A stretch of 14,618 bases of DNA. It comes from Micrococcales bacterium. GTDB lineage: Bacteria > Actinomycetota > Actinomycetes > Actinomycetales > Dermatophilaceae. The notes below the pieces were generated by a model. The model made no database searches, was not told the DNA's origin, and saw nothing but the letters and a program-made list of their open reading frames with translations. Position 1 is the stretch's first letter. Every line of letters begins with the position of its first letter. Both the position numbers and the translations under genes were made by a program. Location: assembly GCA_003157445.1 (NCBI GenBank), contig PMJN01000188.1, forward strand, positions 1-14,618. The letters run 5' to 3'. Below, in pieces: positions 1 through 6,623 of the stretch.

Positions 1-157
1 GTTCCGAGCCACAGGACTCAGACCGGCCGGGTACAGCAGCAGAGCCACTCTTCGGCGGACCCGCAGAGTGCCCCCGCGCTCCTCTCACATAATCAACGCC
101 CGTTAGCGACAACCTCGCCCATGATTCGAAACGAGGAGGCTAAGAGGGTGGCGGGCC
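1..157. other. Non-coding or unrecognised left edge
   Basis: No reading frame here resembles a known protein and no clear promoter or terminator is visible. It may be the decayed downstream part of the broken TPR gene. Confidence 0.4.
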
Positions 158-652
158 TCAATCGTTGGGGACGAGGCAGGAGTAAAGACGGCTGCAGCTG
201 TCGGGGCTCGCGTTTGCGACAAGCCAACTGCCCTCGCCCAACGCGTTGATCGCCCGGCTGATCTCCCTGGGTCGACGACTCAGCAAGCAGCGCCAGCGCC
301 TTGGCCCGCCACAGCGGATCAGGCTCGTGCCCCAGCTCGCCGAGAGATCCAGGGCCACGGTCACCGCCTCGTGGTGCCGGCCAACCTCCTGAAGTGCGAT
401 GCCCTCGATGTAGTGCAGGAACTAGGTCCTGATCCTGTCACCCGCCCCTTTGGTGACCAGCGCCCACTCACGGCACGCAAGCACTGCTTGCTCGGAGAAC
501 CCGTCCATGTGCGCGGCATCGGCGAGTGCGTCGAGCGGCCCGAACTCGCCGACCCGGACCGGTGTCGTGCCCGCCGGCCCTACCACGGCGGCATCATCGT
601 GTTCAGCTCCATCGCCGTCGCGCCCCCACGAGGTGTTGTGCGTATCCGGCAA
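158..652 (-). pseudogene. Broken TPR-region gene (resembles the N-terminal TPR part of actinobacterial GGDEF or regulator proteins)
   Basis: Three pieces in two frames form one helical-repeat protein. The first piece runs from about 652 to an in-frame TAG at 422-424 and includes ALADAAHMDGFSEQAVLACR. After the stop it continues as FLHYIEGIALQEVGRHHEAV and TVALDLSA. The reading then jumps frame for LGHEPDPLWRAKALALLAES and jumps back for EISRAINALGEGSWLVA, ending at 158-160. The A/L/E-rich helix pairs look like tetratricopeptide repeats, and the order resembles the N-terminal region of actinobacterial TPR proteins, often with a GGDEF domain; that family link is from memory. One nonsense change and two opposite frame changes make it non-functional. 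No downstream domain remains. Its upstream part overlaps the 3' end of the glycosyltransferase gene. Confidence 0.5.
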
Positions 653-2033
653 GGGATGCCGGCGAGCACAGGACCTGGTATCCGAGCAGGAAGGCGACGT
701 AACCGAACCGGTTCCGGCGCACCACCAGGTTCAGCGAACCGAAGACGTGCCGGGACTGAAACGTACGCAGCCCGCCGTATACCAAGAGAGTGATCGGCAG
801 GACCGCGAGCGTCCACACCGAGACGATCACCGGATACCCGAGGAAGAACAGGACCAGCCCGGGCAGCCAGATCAGCGCGTAGCCCACGTCGAGCAGCGGG
901 ATGAGCAGGTCAAGGCCGGCGATGAACCGGGTCAGTGGCCGGGTCTGTCGCCAGGGCGGGACCGCCGCGATTCCCTCCATCATCCCGCGTGCCCACCGTG
1001 CCCGCTGCCGCATGAAATGGCGCAGCCTGACCGGGGCATCCGTAAAGGCGACGGCGGTGGGCTCGAACAGAACGCGCTCACCGTTCTCCATCAGTCGCCA
1101 GGTCACCACGATGTCCTCGCCGATCGCGTCCGGCCACCCGCCGACCCGCCGGACCTCAGCTGTCAGATAGAGAGAGAAAGCGCCCTGGGCCACCAGCGTC
1201 GCCTGGTACAGACCCTGCATCCGCTTCACCGCCGCGATGCCGAGGTAGTAGTCCCACTCCTGCATCTTGGTGAGAAGGTTCACCCGGGAGTTGCCCACCA
1301 GCACGGTTCCGGCGACGGCCGCGGTATCCGAGGGCGCAGACTCCAGGCGTGAGACCAGCCGCCGCAGCGACTCCAGGTGCAAGATGGTGTCCGCGTCCAC
1401 GGTGACCAGATATGGCGTCTCGACATGCTCGAGCGCCGTATTCAACGCGTTCGACTTGCCCGGGGTCAGCTCCGAGATGATCTGCAAGGAGATGTCTAGA
1501 TCCGCGGCAGTCTTTCGGGCCACGTCGCAGGTGCCGTCCGTTGACCCGTTGTCAGCCAGGATTATCGTGACCGGGCCCGCGTAGTCCGTGCGACTGATCG
1601 CCGCGATGGTCTCGCCGATGCCCCGTTCCTCGTTCCGTGCCGCGATGATGACGGTCAGCGGCGTCGTCGGAGACTCCATGTGCAGCGGCGGCTGTCGGTC
1701 CAGGACCAGGGAAACCGCCAGGAACGCGACGATGGCTCCTGGCAGATACGCGACGAGGACAACGATTGTCCAGGCGATGACCGGGCCCGTCAGCGCGTCG
1801 AGCTCGTCCACCCATGCACTCGAGATCCACACCGACAACGCCACCCATCCGAGCGTGAAGGTCATGGCCATCGTGAACTTGGCTGCGACCGAGACGTAGG
1901 GGAGGCGCAGCCTGACGGGAGTCGCTTTCCAGCGAGCCGTACCGGACAGCGTGCTCGTCGGTGCGGGTGCAGGTGTGGTTGCGGGTGCATGGGTGGGTTC
2001 GACCTGGCCGTCGCTGCCTCTGAGCAATCTCAT
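603..2033 (-). CDS. Membrane glycosyltransferase family 2 (cellulose/hyaluronan-synthase-like)
   Basis: A processive-type GT2 enzyme predicted to move sugar from a nucleotide sugar to an extracellular polysaccharide or glycolipid at the inner membrane. From the ATG at 2033 it is 476 aa. A Pro/Thr/Ala-rich cytoplasmic start is followed by two membrane spans (about 56-74 and 83-112). The GT-A domain then shows DNGS (161-164), the metal-binding DAD (213-215), GED with the candidate catalytic Asp (305-307) and the acceptor-site QRARW, a QxxRW motif (343-347). Membrane segments follow at about 372-420. The full motif set and length suit an active enzyme; sugar and product cannot be read from sequence. 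A GTG at 2075 would add 14 residues, and neither start has a convincing ribosome-binding site. It appears monocistronic, with a candidate operator upstream at 2081-2098. Confidence 0.85.
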   Translation of the reverse strand: MRLLRGSDGQVEPTHAPATTPAPAPTSTLSGTARWKATPVRLRLPYVSVAAKFTMAMTFTLGWVALSVWISSAWVDELDALTGPVIAWTIVVLVAYLPGAIVAFLAVSLVLDRQPPLHMESPTTPLTVIIAARNEERGIGETIAAISRTDYAGPVTIILADNGSTDGTCDVARKTAADLDISLQIISELTPGKSNALNTALEHVETPYLVTVDADTILHLESLRRLVSRLESAPSDTAAVAGTVLVGNSRVNLLTKMQEWDYYLGIAAVKRMQGLYQATLVAQGAFSLYLTAEVRRVGGWPDAIGEDIVVTWRLMENGERVLFEPTAVAFTDAPVRLRHFMRQRARWARGMMEGIAAVPPWRQTRPLTRFIAGLDLLIPLLDVGYALIWLPGLVLFFLGYPVIVSVWTLAVLPITLLVYGGLRTFQSRHVFGSLNLVVRRNRFGYVAFLLGYQVLCSPASLAGYAQHLVGARRRWS

Positions 2034-2080
2034 ATCCCGGCCCGCGCCCTTCAGGAAAGCAGCTCCGACACCCACCGCAC

Positions 2081-2098
2081 ACGTACTGCAACGTACGT
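2081..2098 (-). promoter_or_regulatory. Inverted repeat ACGTAC-N6-GTACGT upstream of the glycosyltransferase
   Basis: A perfect 6-bp inverted repeat with a 6-bp spacer lies 48-65 bp upstream of the glycosyltransferase ATG at 2033. Its right side, CAACGTACGTCG (2089-2100), recurs exactly at 3162-3173 between the TetR and SDR genes. The shape suits a dimeric repressor such as a TetR protein, but binding is inferred. Confidence 0.4.
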
Positions 2099-2429
2099 CG
2101 AAACGTGGAGGCTTCGCGGGCGATTTGTCCGTATCTGACCCGTTCTACGGGCGAGTCTGACCGTTAGACCGAGGTGCCACTCCTCCAAACGCAGGTCGGG
2201 CTCGCTGGTTTGCTACCTTGCGCATTTCGTGAGCACACATGACGGTTCTAGAACCCGCATGGTCCAACTCGTCTCGGCAGGTGGTGGCCGGCCGGGTACC
2301 GTCCGGGTACCGTCCGGGGCTGAACGCTACCGCGAGCACCCCTTAAACGTGTAAGTCTCCAAATGCCCCACCTGGATGACAAGCATCGACCCGTGAGACT
2401 CAGGCGGTAAGTGTGTTATCGTCGATTAC
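2099..2429. other. Intergenic region between divergent glycosyltransferase and TetR genes
   Basis: No coding sequence is recognised. It contains the 11-bp tandem repeat at 2292-2318, and must hold the TetR promoter and possibly that of the glycosyltransferase. Confidence 0.5.
2292..2318 (+). repeat. Tandem 11-bp repeat CCGGGTACCGT (about 2.5 copies)
   Basis: CCGGGTACCGT occurs at 2292-2302 and 2303-2313, followed by CCGGG to 2318. Each unit contains the palindrome GGTACC, so the copies lie one helical turn apart on one DNA face. It is about 110 bp upstream of the TetR start and could be a regulator-binding array. Confidence 0.55.
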
Positions 2430-3125
2430 GTGAACACGAGATCAGCGATAATCGAGGCGGCGGCTGGGCTGCTGGGCCGGTCGACGACTGGCGACATCTC
2501 GACCCGTGCGGTGTGCAGTGCAGCTGGAGTCCAGCAACCCGTCCTTTACCGACTGTTCGGCGACAAGGACGGCCTTTTGGCGGCGACCGTCGATCACGTG
2601 TGGGAGCAGTACCTGGGCATGAAGCGGGGCGCCGAACGCTCACCGGACCCGCTTCAGGATCTTCGCTCCGGGTGGGACAGTCACACGTCCTTCGCGCTCG
2701 CTCACCCGAGCGCGTACCGGTTGCTCTTTGCCTCGGGCGCGGCGGTCGAGGCCGTCTCGGCAGGCGAGGCAATGCGGCTTCTGCGCGAAGTCATCGACCG
2801 GCTCGCCGCGCAGGGCCGACTCCGGATCGATCCGGGGACCGCGGCGCAGATGGTGATGGCAGCCAACACAGGTATCGCGCTGGCACTGGTGCTCCGACCG
2901 GGGCTGTACCCCGATGTCAGCGTGTCCGAGCTCGTCCGCGACGCGGTCCATCACGCGATCCTCAACGACGCCGCACCAGTGGGCGGGGCGGACCCGGCTC
3001 GTATCGCGGCAATCACCCTGCGCAGGAGCCTGCAACAGCCCGAGTCCAGTGACTTCACGCCCGGTGAAGCGGGGCTGCTGGACGAGTGGCTGGAGCGCAT
3101 TCACACACGGCGAAGCGTCGCCTGA
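2430..3125 (+). CDS. TetR/AcrR-family transcriptional regulator
   Basis: A 231-aa DNA-binding repressor of typical TetR size. Residues about 4-50 form the TetR helix-turn-helix: a leading helix (SAIIEAAAGLLG), then ISTRAVCSAAGVQQPVLYRL ending in the family's Y-R-L-F-G-D-K-D-G-L-L turn. The remaining helical region would form the ligand-binding and dimer part; the ligand cannot be predicted. The start is GTG at 2430. No Shine-Dalgarno is seen, but TTATCG about 9 bp upstream could be a -10 box, so a leaderless transcript is possible. The SDR gene follows 104 bp downstream on the same strand. TetR-SDR pairs in which the regulator controls the dehydrogenase are common, so the SDR is the first target to suspect. 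Confidence 0.88.
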   Translation: MNTRSAIIEAAAGLLGRSTTGDISTRAVCSAAGVQQPVLYRLFGDKDGLLAATVDHVWEQYLGMKRGAERSPDPLQDLRSGWDSHTSFALAHPSAYRLLFASGAAVEAVSAGEAMRLLREVIDRLAAQGRLRIDPGTAAQMVMAANTGIALALVLRPGLYPDVSVSELVRDAVHHAILNDAAPVGGADPARIAAITLRRSLQQPESSDFTPGEAGLLDEWLERIHTRRSVA

Positions 3126-3161
3126 CGGGCCTCGTCCACCACGTCGTCCTGCCGAGCAGGG

Positions 3162-3173
3162 CAACGTACGTCG
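3162..3173 (+). promoter_or_regulatory. Candidate operator CAACGTACGTCG upstream of the SDR gene
   Basis: A near-palindromic 12-mer centred on ACGTACGT in the TetR-SDR gap, identical to 2089-2100 upstream of the glycosyltransferase. It sits 57-68 bp before the SDR start, a sensible place for an operator. Regulation by the adjacent TetR protein is inference. Confidence 0.35.
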
Positions 3174-3229
3174 GCGCGCCACAGGACGCCGAGATCAGCA
3201 CGACACAGCCAACGATCAAGGAGACACCC

Positions 3230-3973
3230 ATGGACAAGAACACAGTCATGTCGCGCGTCGCCCTCGTCACGGGCGGCTCAGGTGGCATCGGCCGGGCTGT
3301 CGTCAGGCGGCTTGTACGGGATGGCATCGCAGTGGGCGTGCACTATGCGGGCAACAAGGCGAAGGCGGACACCCTGGTCGAGGAGATCACCGCGCACGGA
3401 GGCAGGGCCATTGCCATTGGCGGTGATGTCGCGGACGCGGATGCGATGGACGCCGTATTCGGCGCGGTGGAGGTGGCGTTCGGCGGGATCGACGTGGTCG
3501 TGAACACCGCAGGCGTCATGGTGCTCTCGCCGATCGCGACGCTGGACCTGGATGACCTGGACAGGATGCACCGCACCAACATCCGGGGCACGTTCGTCGT
3601 CTCTCAGCAGGCAGCGCGTCGGGTCCGAGCCGGCGGGGCGATCGTGAACTTCTCGACCACGGTAACGCGCACGTCGTTCCCGACCTACGGGGCGTATGTC
3701 GCGAGCAAGGCTGCCGTGGAGGGCATGACGCTCGTCCTCGCCCGCGAGCTCCGCGGCCGGGACATCACGGTCAACGCCGTGGCCCCGGGCCCGACGGCGA
3801 CCCCGCTCTTCCTGGACGGCAAGAGCGAGCAGGTCATCGAGAACCTGTCGAAGGCGGCGCCGCTCGAACGTCTCGGTCAGCCCGAGGACATCGCCGAGAC
3901 TGTCGCGTTCCTCGCGGGTCCGGCCCGCTGGGTCAACGGCCAGATCTTGTTCGCCAACGGCGGGCTCGCCTGA
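3230..3973 (+). CDS. Short-chain dehydrogenase/reductase (classical SDR, FabG-like)
   Basis: An NAD(P)H-dependent oxidoreductase of 247 aa, normal for classical SDRs. The start is ATG 3230, preceded by AAGGAG (3218-3223); the frame is open further upstream but lacks such a site. Visible motifs are the nucleotide-binding TGGSGGIG (14-21), NTAG (92-95, the usual NNAG with one change), Asn117 of the catalytic tetrad, Ser142/Thr143, and YVASK (Tyr156, Lys160). The PG motif is in VAPGPTATPLF, and the C-terminus has WVNGQILFANGG as in FabG-type enzymes. All catalytic residues are present. Substrate is unknown: 3-oxoacyl reductase is one option, a detoxifying carbonyl reductase another. The TetR gene upstream suggests induction by a small molecule. 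Confidence 0.9.
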   Translation: MDKNTVMSRVALVTGGSGGIGRAVVRRLVRDGIAVGVHYAGNKAKADTLVEEITAHGGRAIAIGGDVADADAMDAVFGAVEVAFGGIDVVVNTAGVMVLSPIATLDLDDLDRMHRTNIRGTFVVSQQAARRVRAGGAIVNFSTTVTRTSFPTYGAYVASKAAVEGMTLVLARELRGRDITVNAVAPGPTATPLFLDGKSEQVIENLSKAAPLERLGQPEDIAETVAFLAGPARWVNGQILFANGGLA

Positions 3974-4441
3974 CCATCACCGTTTCGAGGCCAACCACCA
4001 CCCGTAGGAGAAGCATCAGGAGCACTGTCTGCCGGCTTCGGCCTGCGCTGCATCGTTGAGTTCGGCGAATACGCCGGGGCACCCCCGACATCGATCCTGC
4101 TCAACTCGACGACGAACTGATCTGGCCCGCCGACGCCGGCACAACACGACCAAGACCCGACTACGCGTCCACGTTTCTGACGCTGCACATTCTACGAATG
4201 GCGCCTCAAACAGGGCAGTACCGGGCGCGTGAGTCGTTGACCAACGGGACCGACATGCCGCCATCGGCCCAGTCCTCGAGGAGGTCAGGCGACGCCGGGA
4301 GCGGTGGCCTGAAGCAGATGCGCTGTGCAGGATCTCAAGCACGGGTCGCGGTGCCTACTTAGACCCGGCCCTGCCCTGCACCCAGCACTACCAACGAGCA
4401 CACCGTGCCCAACTCCCCCCAATCTAGTGATGAGACCATCC
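3974..4441. other. Unassigned region, probably decayed
   Basis: There are short open stretches on both strands but none matches a family I recognise or has a good start and ribosome-binding site. It ends where aminotransferase similarity begins abruptly, so it likely contains the junction that removed that gene's 5' part. Confidence 0.45.
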
Positions 4442-4963
4442 ACCTCCGGCTATGCGCCTCTTGCCGGCATGGTCGTGCGCGAGAAGCTGGTCACCGACCT
4501 GCACGACTCCCCCAAGGGCGGCGTCTTCACGCACGGTGCGACGTGGGGCGGTCACCCAGTCAGCACCGCAGTTGCCATGGCCAACATCAACGCCATGCGT
4601 GAAGAGAAGGTGCTGGAGCATGTACCCGCCGAGGGACCCCGCCTCTTTGCGGCGCTGAACTCAGTCAAGAACGCGCATCACTGCGTCAAGGACGTGCGCG
4701 GCACAGGCTTCTTCTACGCCGGCGAGTTCATGGCCGAGGGTCGTGGCGGCCGTGAACTGACCGAGACCGAGTCGCTGAAGGTGTTGCGCGAGGTGCTCCC
4801 GGAGGCGTCCCGCCGCACCAACGTACGGCTGCGCGGAGATGATCGTGGTGCGACCATGCTCATGATCTCCCCACCCCTTGTGGCCGACCATCACGTCCTG
4901 TCCGAGCGGCTCCACGGGGTTGATGCCATCCTCGCGGACATCGAGAAAGCGCTCCAGCACTAA
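4442..4963 (+). pseudogene. 3' fragment of a class III (PLP-dependent) aminotransferase
   Basis: About 173 aa match the C-terminal part of class III aminotransferases (the omega-amino acid/taurine-pyruvate type is closest by memory). Similarity starts at TSGYAPLAG, the segment right after the PLP-lysine region, then FTHGATWGGHPVSTAVAMAN, VRGTGFFYAGEF, LRGDDRGATMLMISPPLV, and a natural-looking end. Full-length family members have about 430-460 aa. Here the N-terminal domain and PLP-binding lysine are absent, and the sequence before 4442 reads as unrelated residues. It cannot be a working transaminase. The 3' end is clean, with no stops or frame changes, so the truncation may be fairly recent. 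Confidence 0.8.
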
Positions 4964-5036
4964 CTATCTGCCGATAGGCGAACGAGTCGGCTGTCGAAGG
5001 GATGTCCTGGTGGGCAAGTTCCCCTCCGCAGACTCT

Positions 5037-5312
5037 TCAGTCAGCGCGGTGCACATCTGCCAGCGCCTCGGTTAGGTCCCGAATCAAATCGTCTACATCC
5101 TGCAGACCGACGGACAGCCGGAGATGGCCCCAGCGCCGCATCGGCTCCGGAAACAGGTGGCCGCGTTCGTTATCCCCGCCGACAGACACGATCAAGTACT
5201 CCTCATGTCCCAGGGTGACAGCCAACGTGATCACCTGCAGCCTCGCGACGAACACGTTGTTCTCAGCCTTGACTCGCCTAATGAGCCGGGCCGCGCCGAT
5301 CAGAGGCCGCAC
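5037..5312 (-). pseudogene. 3' fragment of a Cys/Met-metabolism PLP enzyme (methionine gamma-lyase/cystathionine gamma-synthase family)
   Basis: The 91-aa frame carries the C-terminal signature of this family: FVARLQVITLAVTLGHEEYL corresponds to the usual L-x-LAxSLGxxESL segment, then RRWGHLRLSVGLQDVDDLIR, the R-L-S-V-G-L-E-D motif that binds substrate carboxylate, and the final helix. The first about 300 residues, including the PLP lysine, are missing; a TAG lies just upstream in the same frame. The usual Ser in GxxES is Tyr here. It converges with the aminotransferase fragment 73 bp away. The family works in methionine breakdown and transsulfuration, so this is one of several sulfur-metabolism remnants. 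Which member it was cannot be settled from the fragment. Confidence 0.75.
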
Positions 5313-5380
5313 CAGATGCCTCTACTCATCCCCGGGTTGAACTCTCGTTGGTGAGTCCAGCATGTGAAACATAATGAGGC

Positions 5381-5415
5381 GTTACTTGACCAGTAACGTT
5401 CGGTTACTGAAGACT
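5381..5415 (+). promoter_or_regulatory. Promoter with palindromic operator upstream of the SAM-IV riboswitch
   Basis: GTTACTTGACCAGTAAC (5381-5397) is an inverted repeat; with flanking bases the arms are CGTTACT and AGTAACG. Inside it TTGACC (5386-5391) is a good -35 box. After 18 bp, AAGACT (5410-5415) can serve as -10, giving a start near 5422, just before the riboswitch at 5424. A third half-site GGTTACTG (5402-5409) lies in the spacer. A protein on the palindrome would block RNA polymerase, so repression is the natural reading. Related copies are at 7187 and 11485. Confidence 0.6.
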
Positions 5416-5423
5416 GGTGTCTC

Positions 5424-5502
5424 GGTCATGAGTGTCAGTGCGTAGCCCCGGCTTGCTGGCCGGCAACCCTCCTTCCGCGATGGGGTGCCCCGGGTGACGA
5501 CC
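5424..5502 (+). ncRNA. SAM-IV-type S-adenosylmethionine riboswitch
   Basis: The sequence follows the actinobacterial SAM-IV aptamer: GGTCATGAGTGTCAG, then GCCCCGGCTTGCTGGCCGGC, AACCCTCC, and GGGGTGCCCCGGGTGACGACC. GGTC (5424-5427) pairs with GACC (5499-5502) to close P1. One position in P1 is A-C where I expect A-U. Known SAM riboswitches of this class lower expression of sulfur-metabolism genes when SAM is plentiful. It directly precedes the thioredoxin-like gene, with candidate regulatory hairpins in between. The class is recognised by motif memory; a covariance search (Rfam SAM-IV versus SAM-I/IV variant) would fix it. Confidence 0.85.
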
Positions 5503-5563
5503 CGGCCCGGGTCGACCGGCCCGGGCAAGCGCGGAGCTCTCAGCTCCGATGGATCATCGGAGG
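5502..5563 (+). promoter_or_regulatory. Candidate expression platform: mutually exclusive hairpins that hide or free the SD
   Basis: Two perfect stems compete for the same bases. Stem A is CGGAGCT (5532-5538) with AGCTCCG (5542-5548), loop CTC. Stem B is CTCCGATG (5544-5551) with CATCGGAG (5555-5562), loop GAT, and its 3' arm contains most of the Shine-Dalgarno GGAGG (5559-5563). If A forms, B cannot and the SD is free; if B forms, the SD is hidden. Just upstream, CCGGCCCGGG is repeated directly at 5502-5511 and 5516-5525, touching the 3' strand of aptamer P1, and could pass on ligand state. No U-run follows, so control of translation rather than termination is inferred. Confidence 0.6.
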
Positions 5564-5569
5564 CCCAAC

Positions 5570-6103
5570 GTGGCAGTACATACAGGCGTCCTGTCCAGTG
5601 GGTTCATCTCCCTGGCCCCCGACGCCGGCTCCGGGCTCGCCGTGCGGGCCGCCCTCATCGTGGTCCTGCTCGCGGCCGCGAGCGGGGCCTGGTGGGTCGC
5701 CAGCCGTCGCGCCGCTCGCTTTCGGCCCCACAACGATCACGTACTGCCTGGCCGCGCGCCGGCTCAGGCCGACACAATGACGAGCTCGGACCTGTCCCGC
5801 GAGCTCGGCGCCCGTGGGACCTTCGTCCAGTTCTCCTCAGCCACCTGTGCCACCTGTCCCCAGGTCCGCCGTGTCCTCACGGAGCTCACAGCCGCCCAGC
5901 CCGGAGTGGTCCACGTCGAGCTCCAGTCCGAGGACCACATGGACCTTGTGCGCCGCTTCTCCGTCTTCCGCACGCCCACCGTGCTGCTGCTGCACCCCGA
6001 CGGTGCGATCCACTCACGCACTTCCGGTCCACTCACCCCGCCCCGGGCGCTGGCCGCCCTGGCCCAGCTGTCCCTCGCCACACCCAGGAGCATCAATGTC
6101 TGA
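5570..6103 (+). CDS. Membrane-anchored thioredoxin-like protein (CATC motif)
   Basis: A 177-aa protein with one N-terminal membrane span (about 24-44) and a thioredoxin fold (about 70-170). The active-site motif is C93-A-T-C96-P, and the cis-proline loop is RTPT with Pro136, so both redox cysteines and the cis-Pro are present. The C-A-T-C dipeptide differs from the CGPC of thioredoxin and suggests a different redox potential or partner. The start GTG 5570 is chosen because GGAGG (5559-5563) is 6 nt ahead; an in-frame ATG at 5549 would place this SD inside the gene. It follows a SAM-IV riboswitch and overlaps the DUF4395 gene by 8 nt, so the two are probably translated together. Direction of electron flow and partner are unknown. 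Confidence 0.8.
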   Translation: MAVHTGVLSSGFISLAPDAGSGLAVRAALIVVLLAAASGAWWVASRRAARFRPHNDHVLPGRAPAQADTMTSSDLSRELGARGTFVQFSSATCATCPQVRRVLTELTAAQPGVVHVELQSEDHMDLVRRFSVFRTPTVLLLHPDGAIHSRTSGPLTPPRALAALAQLSLATPRSINV

Positions 6104-6581
6104 GCCGACCACCACCCCCCACACCCGGCCTGGGGGCACGCCGAAGCCAGCCCCGCCCGGGATTGACCCTCGCGGGCCCCGGTTCGGGGCTGGGGTCACA
6201 GCGGCCTTGCTTGTCATCACGCTGCTGCTCGGCACGGGACCGGCAGCCACCGCGCTGCTCATCGTTGTCGGGCTGCTCTTCGTGCTGGGCGTGACCCGCG
6301 GAGTCCAGGGCACTCTGCAGGGCCTCGCCTTCAAAGCCTGGATCCGTCCCCGGCTGGCCCCGCCAACCGAGTTGGAGGACCCCCGCCCACCACGATTCGC
6401 CCAGCTGGTCGGACTGCTGGTGGTCGGGGCCGGGCTGCTCTTCGCAGCGCTCGGCTTCCCCGCCGGGGTGCCTATCGCCGCCGCGGTCGCGCTTGTCGCC
6501 GCCTTCCTCAACTCGGCGTTCGGCCTCTGCCTGGGCTGCGAGCTGTACCTGCTCGGGCGCCGCTTGGCCCCCCACAACTGA
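6096..6581 (+). CDS. DUF4395-family membrane protein
   Basis: A 161-aa integral membrane protein. The cytoplasmic, proline-rich start leads into IDPRGPRFGAGVTAALLV, typical of DUF4395. Four hydrophobic segments follow (about 31-46, 51-67, 103-120, 124-143), and the C-terminus has GLCLGCELYLLGRR with Cys145 and Cys148, the conserved CxxC of the family. ATG 6096 overlaps the thioredoxin-like stop (ATGTCTGA) and has AGGAG (6086-6090) 5 nt upstream. The tight coupling with a CxxC thioredoxin-like protein suggests that the two exchange electrons or a sulfur group at the membrane, for example in thiosulfate or thiol handling. The function of DUF4395 is not established. A strong hairpin follows 0-40 nt downstream. 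Confidence 0.82.
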   Translation: MSEPTTTPHTRPGGTPKPAPPGIDPRGPRFGAGVTAALLVITLLLGTGPAATALLIVVGLLFVLGVTRGVQGTLQGLAFKAWIRPRLAPPTELEDPRPPRFAQLVGLLVVGAGLLFAALGFPAGVPIAAAVALVAAFLNSAFGLCLGCELYLLGRRLAPHN

Positions 6582-6621
6582 GCCGAGGGCCCGCCAGCGC
6601 TGAGCTGGCGGCCCTCGGCTC
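6580..6621. terminator. Strong hairpin between DUF4395 and the sufS remnant
   Basis: GAGCCGAGGGCCCGCCAGC (6580-6598) pairs with GCTGGCGGCCCTCGGCTC (6604-6621) through a long GC-rich stem with one bulged base and a 5-nt loop. There is no T-run on either side. It lies between convergent genes and begins at the last base of the DUF4395 stop codon, so it likely acts as a bidirectional terminator or transcript-end stabiliser. Confidence 0.7.
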
Positions 6622-6623
6622 GG

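Noticed and set aside
450..1352. Plus-strand 300-aa open frame over the glycosyltransferase
   Set aside because: Low-complexity Arg/Pro/Gln-rich composition and antisense to an intact GT2 enzyme with all motifs.
3086..3229. Upstream extension of the SDR gene
   Set aside because: The frame is open but overlaps the end of the TetR gene and lacks a ribosome-binding site; ATG 3230 has AAGGAG and starts at the family's normal N-terminus.
4016..4342. Minus-strand 108-aa frame before the aminotransferase fragment
   Set aside because: Arg/Ser-rich with no recognisable domain and no ribosome-binding site; likely a shadow or decayed DNA.
5532..5562. Intrinsic terminator in the riboswitch leader
   Set aside because: Neither stem is followed by a U-run and the second contains the Shine-Dalgarno, so translation control fits better.
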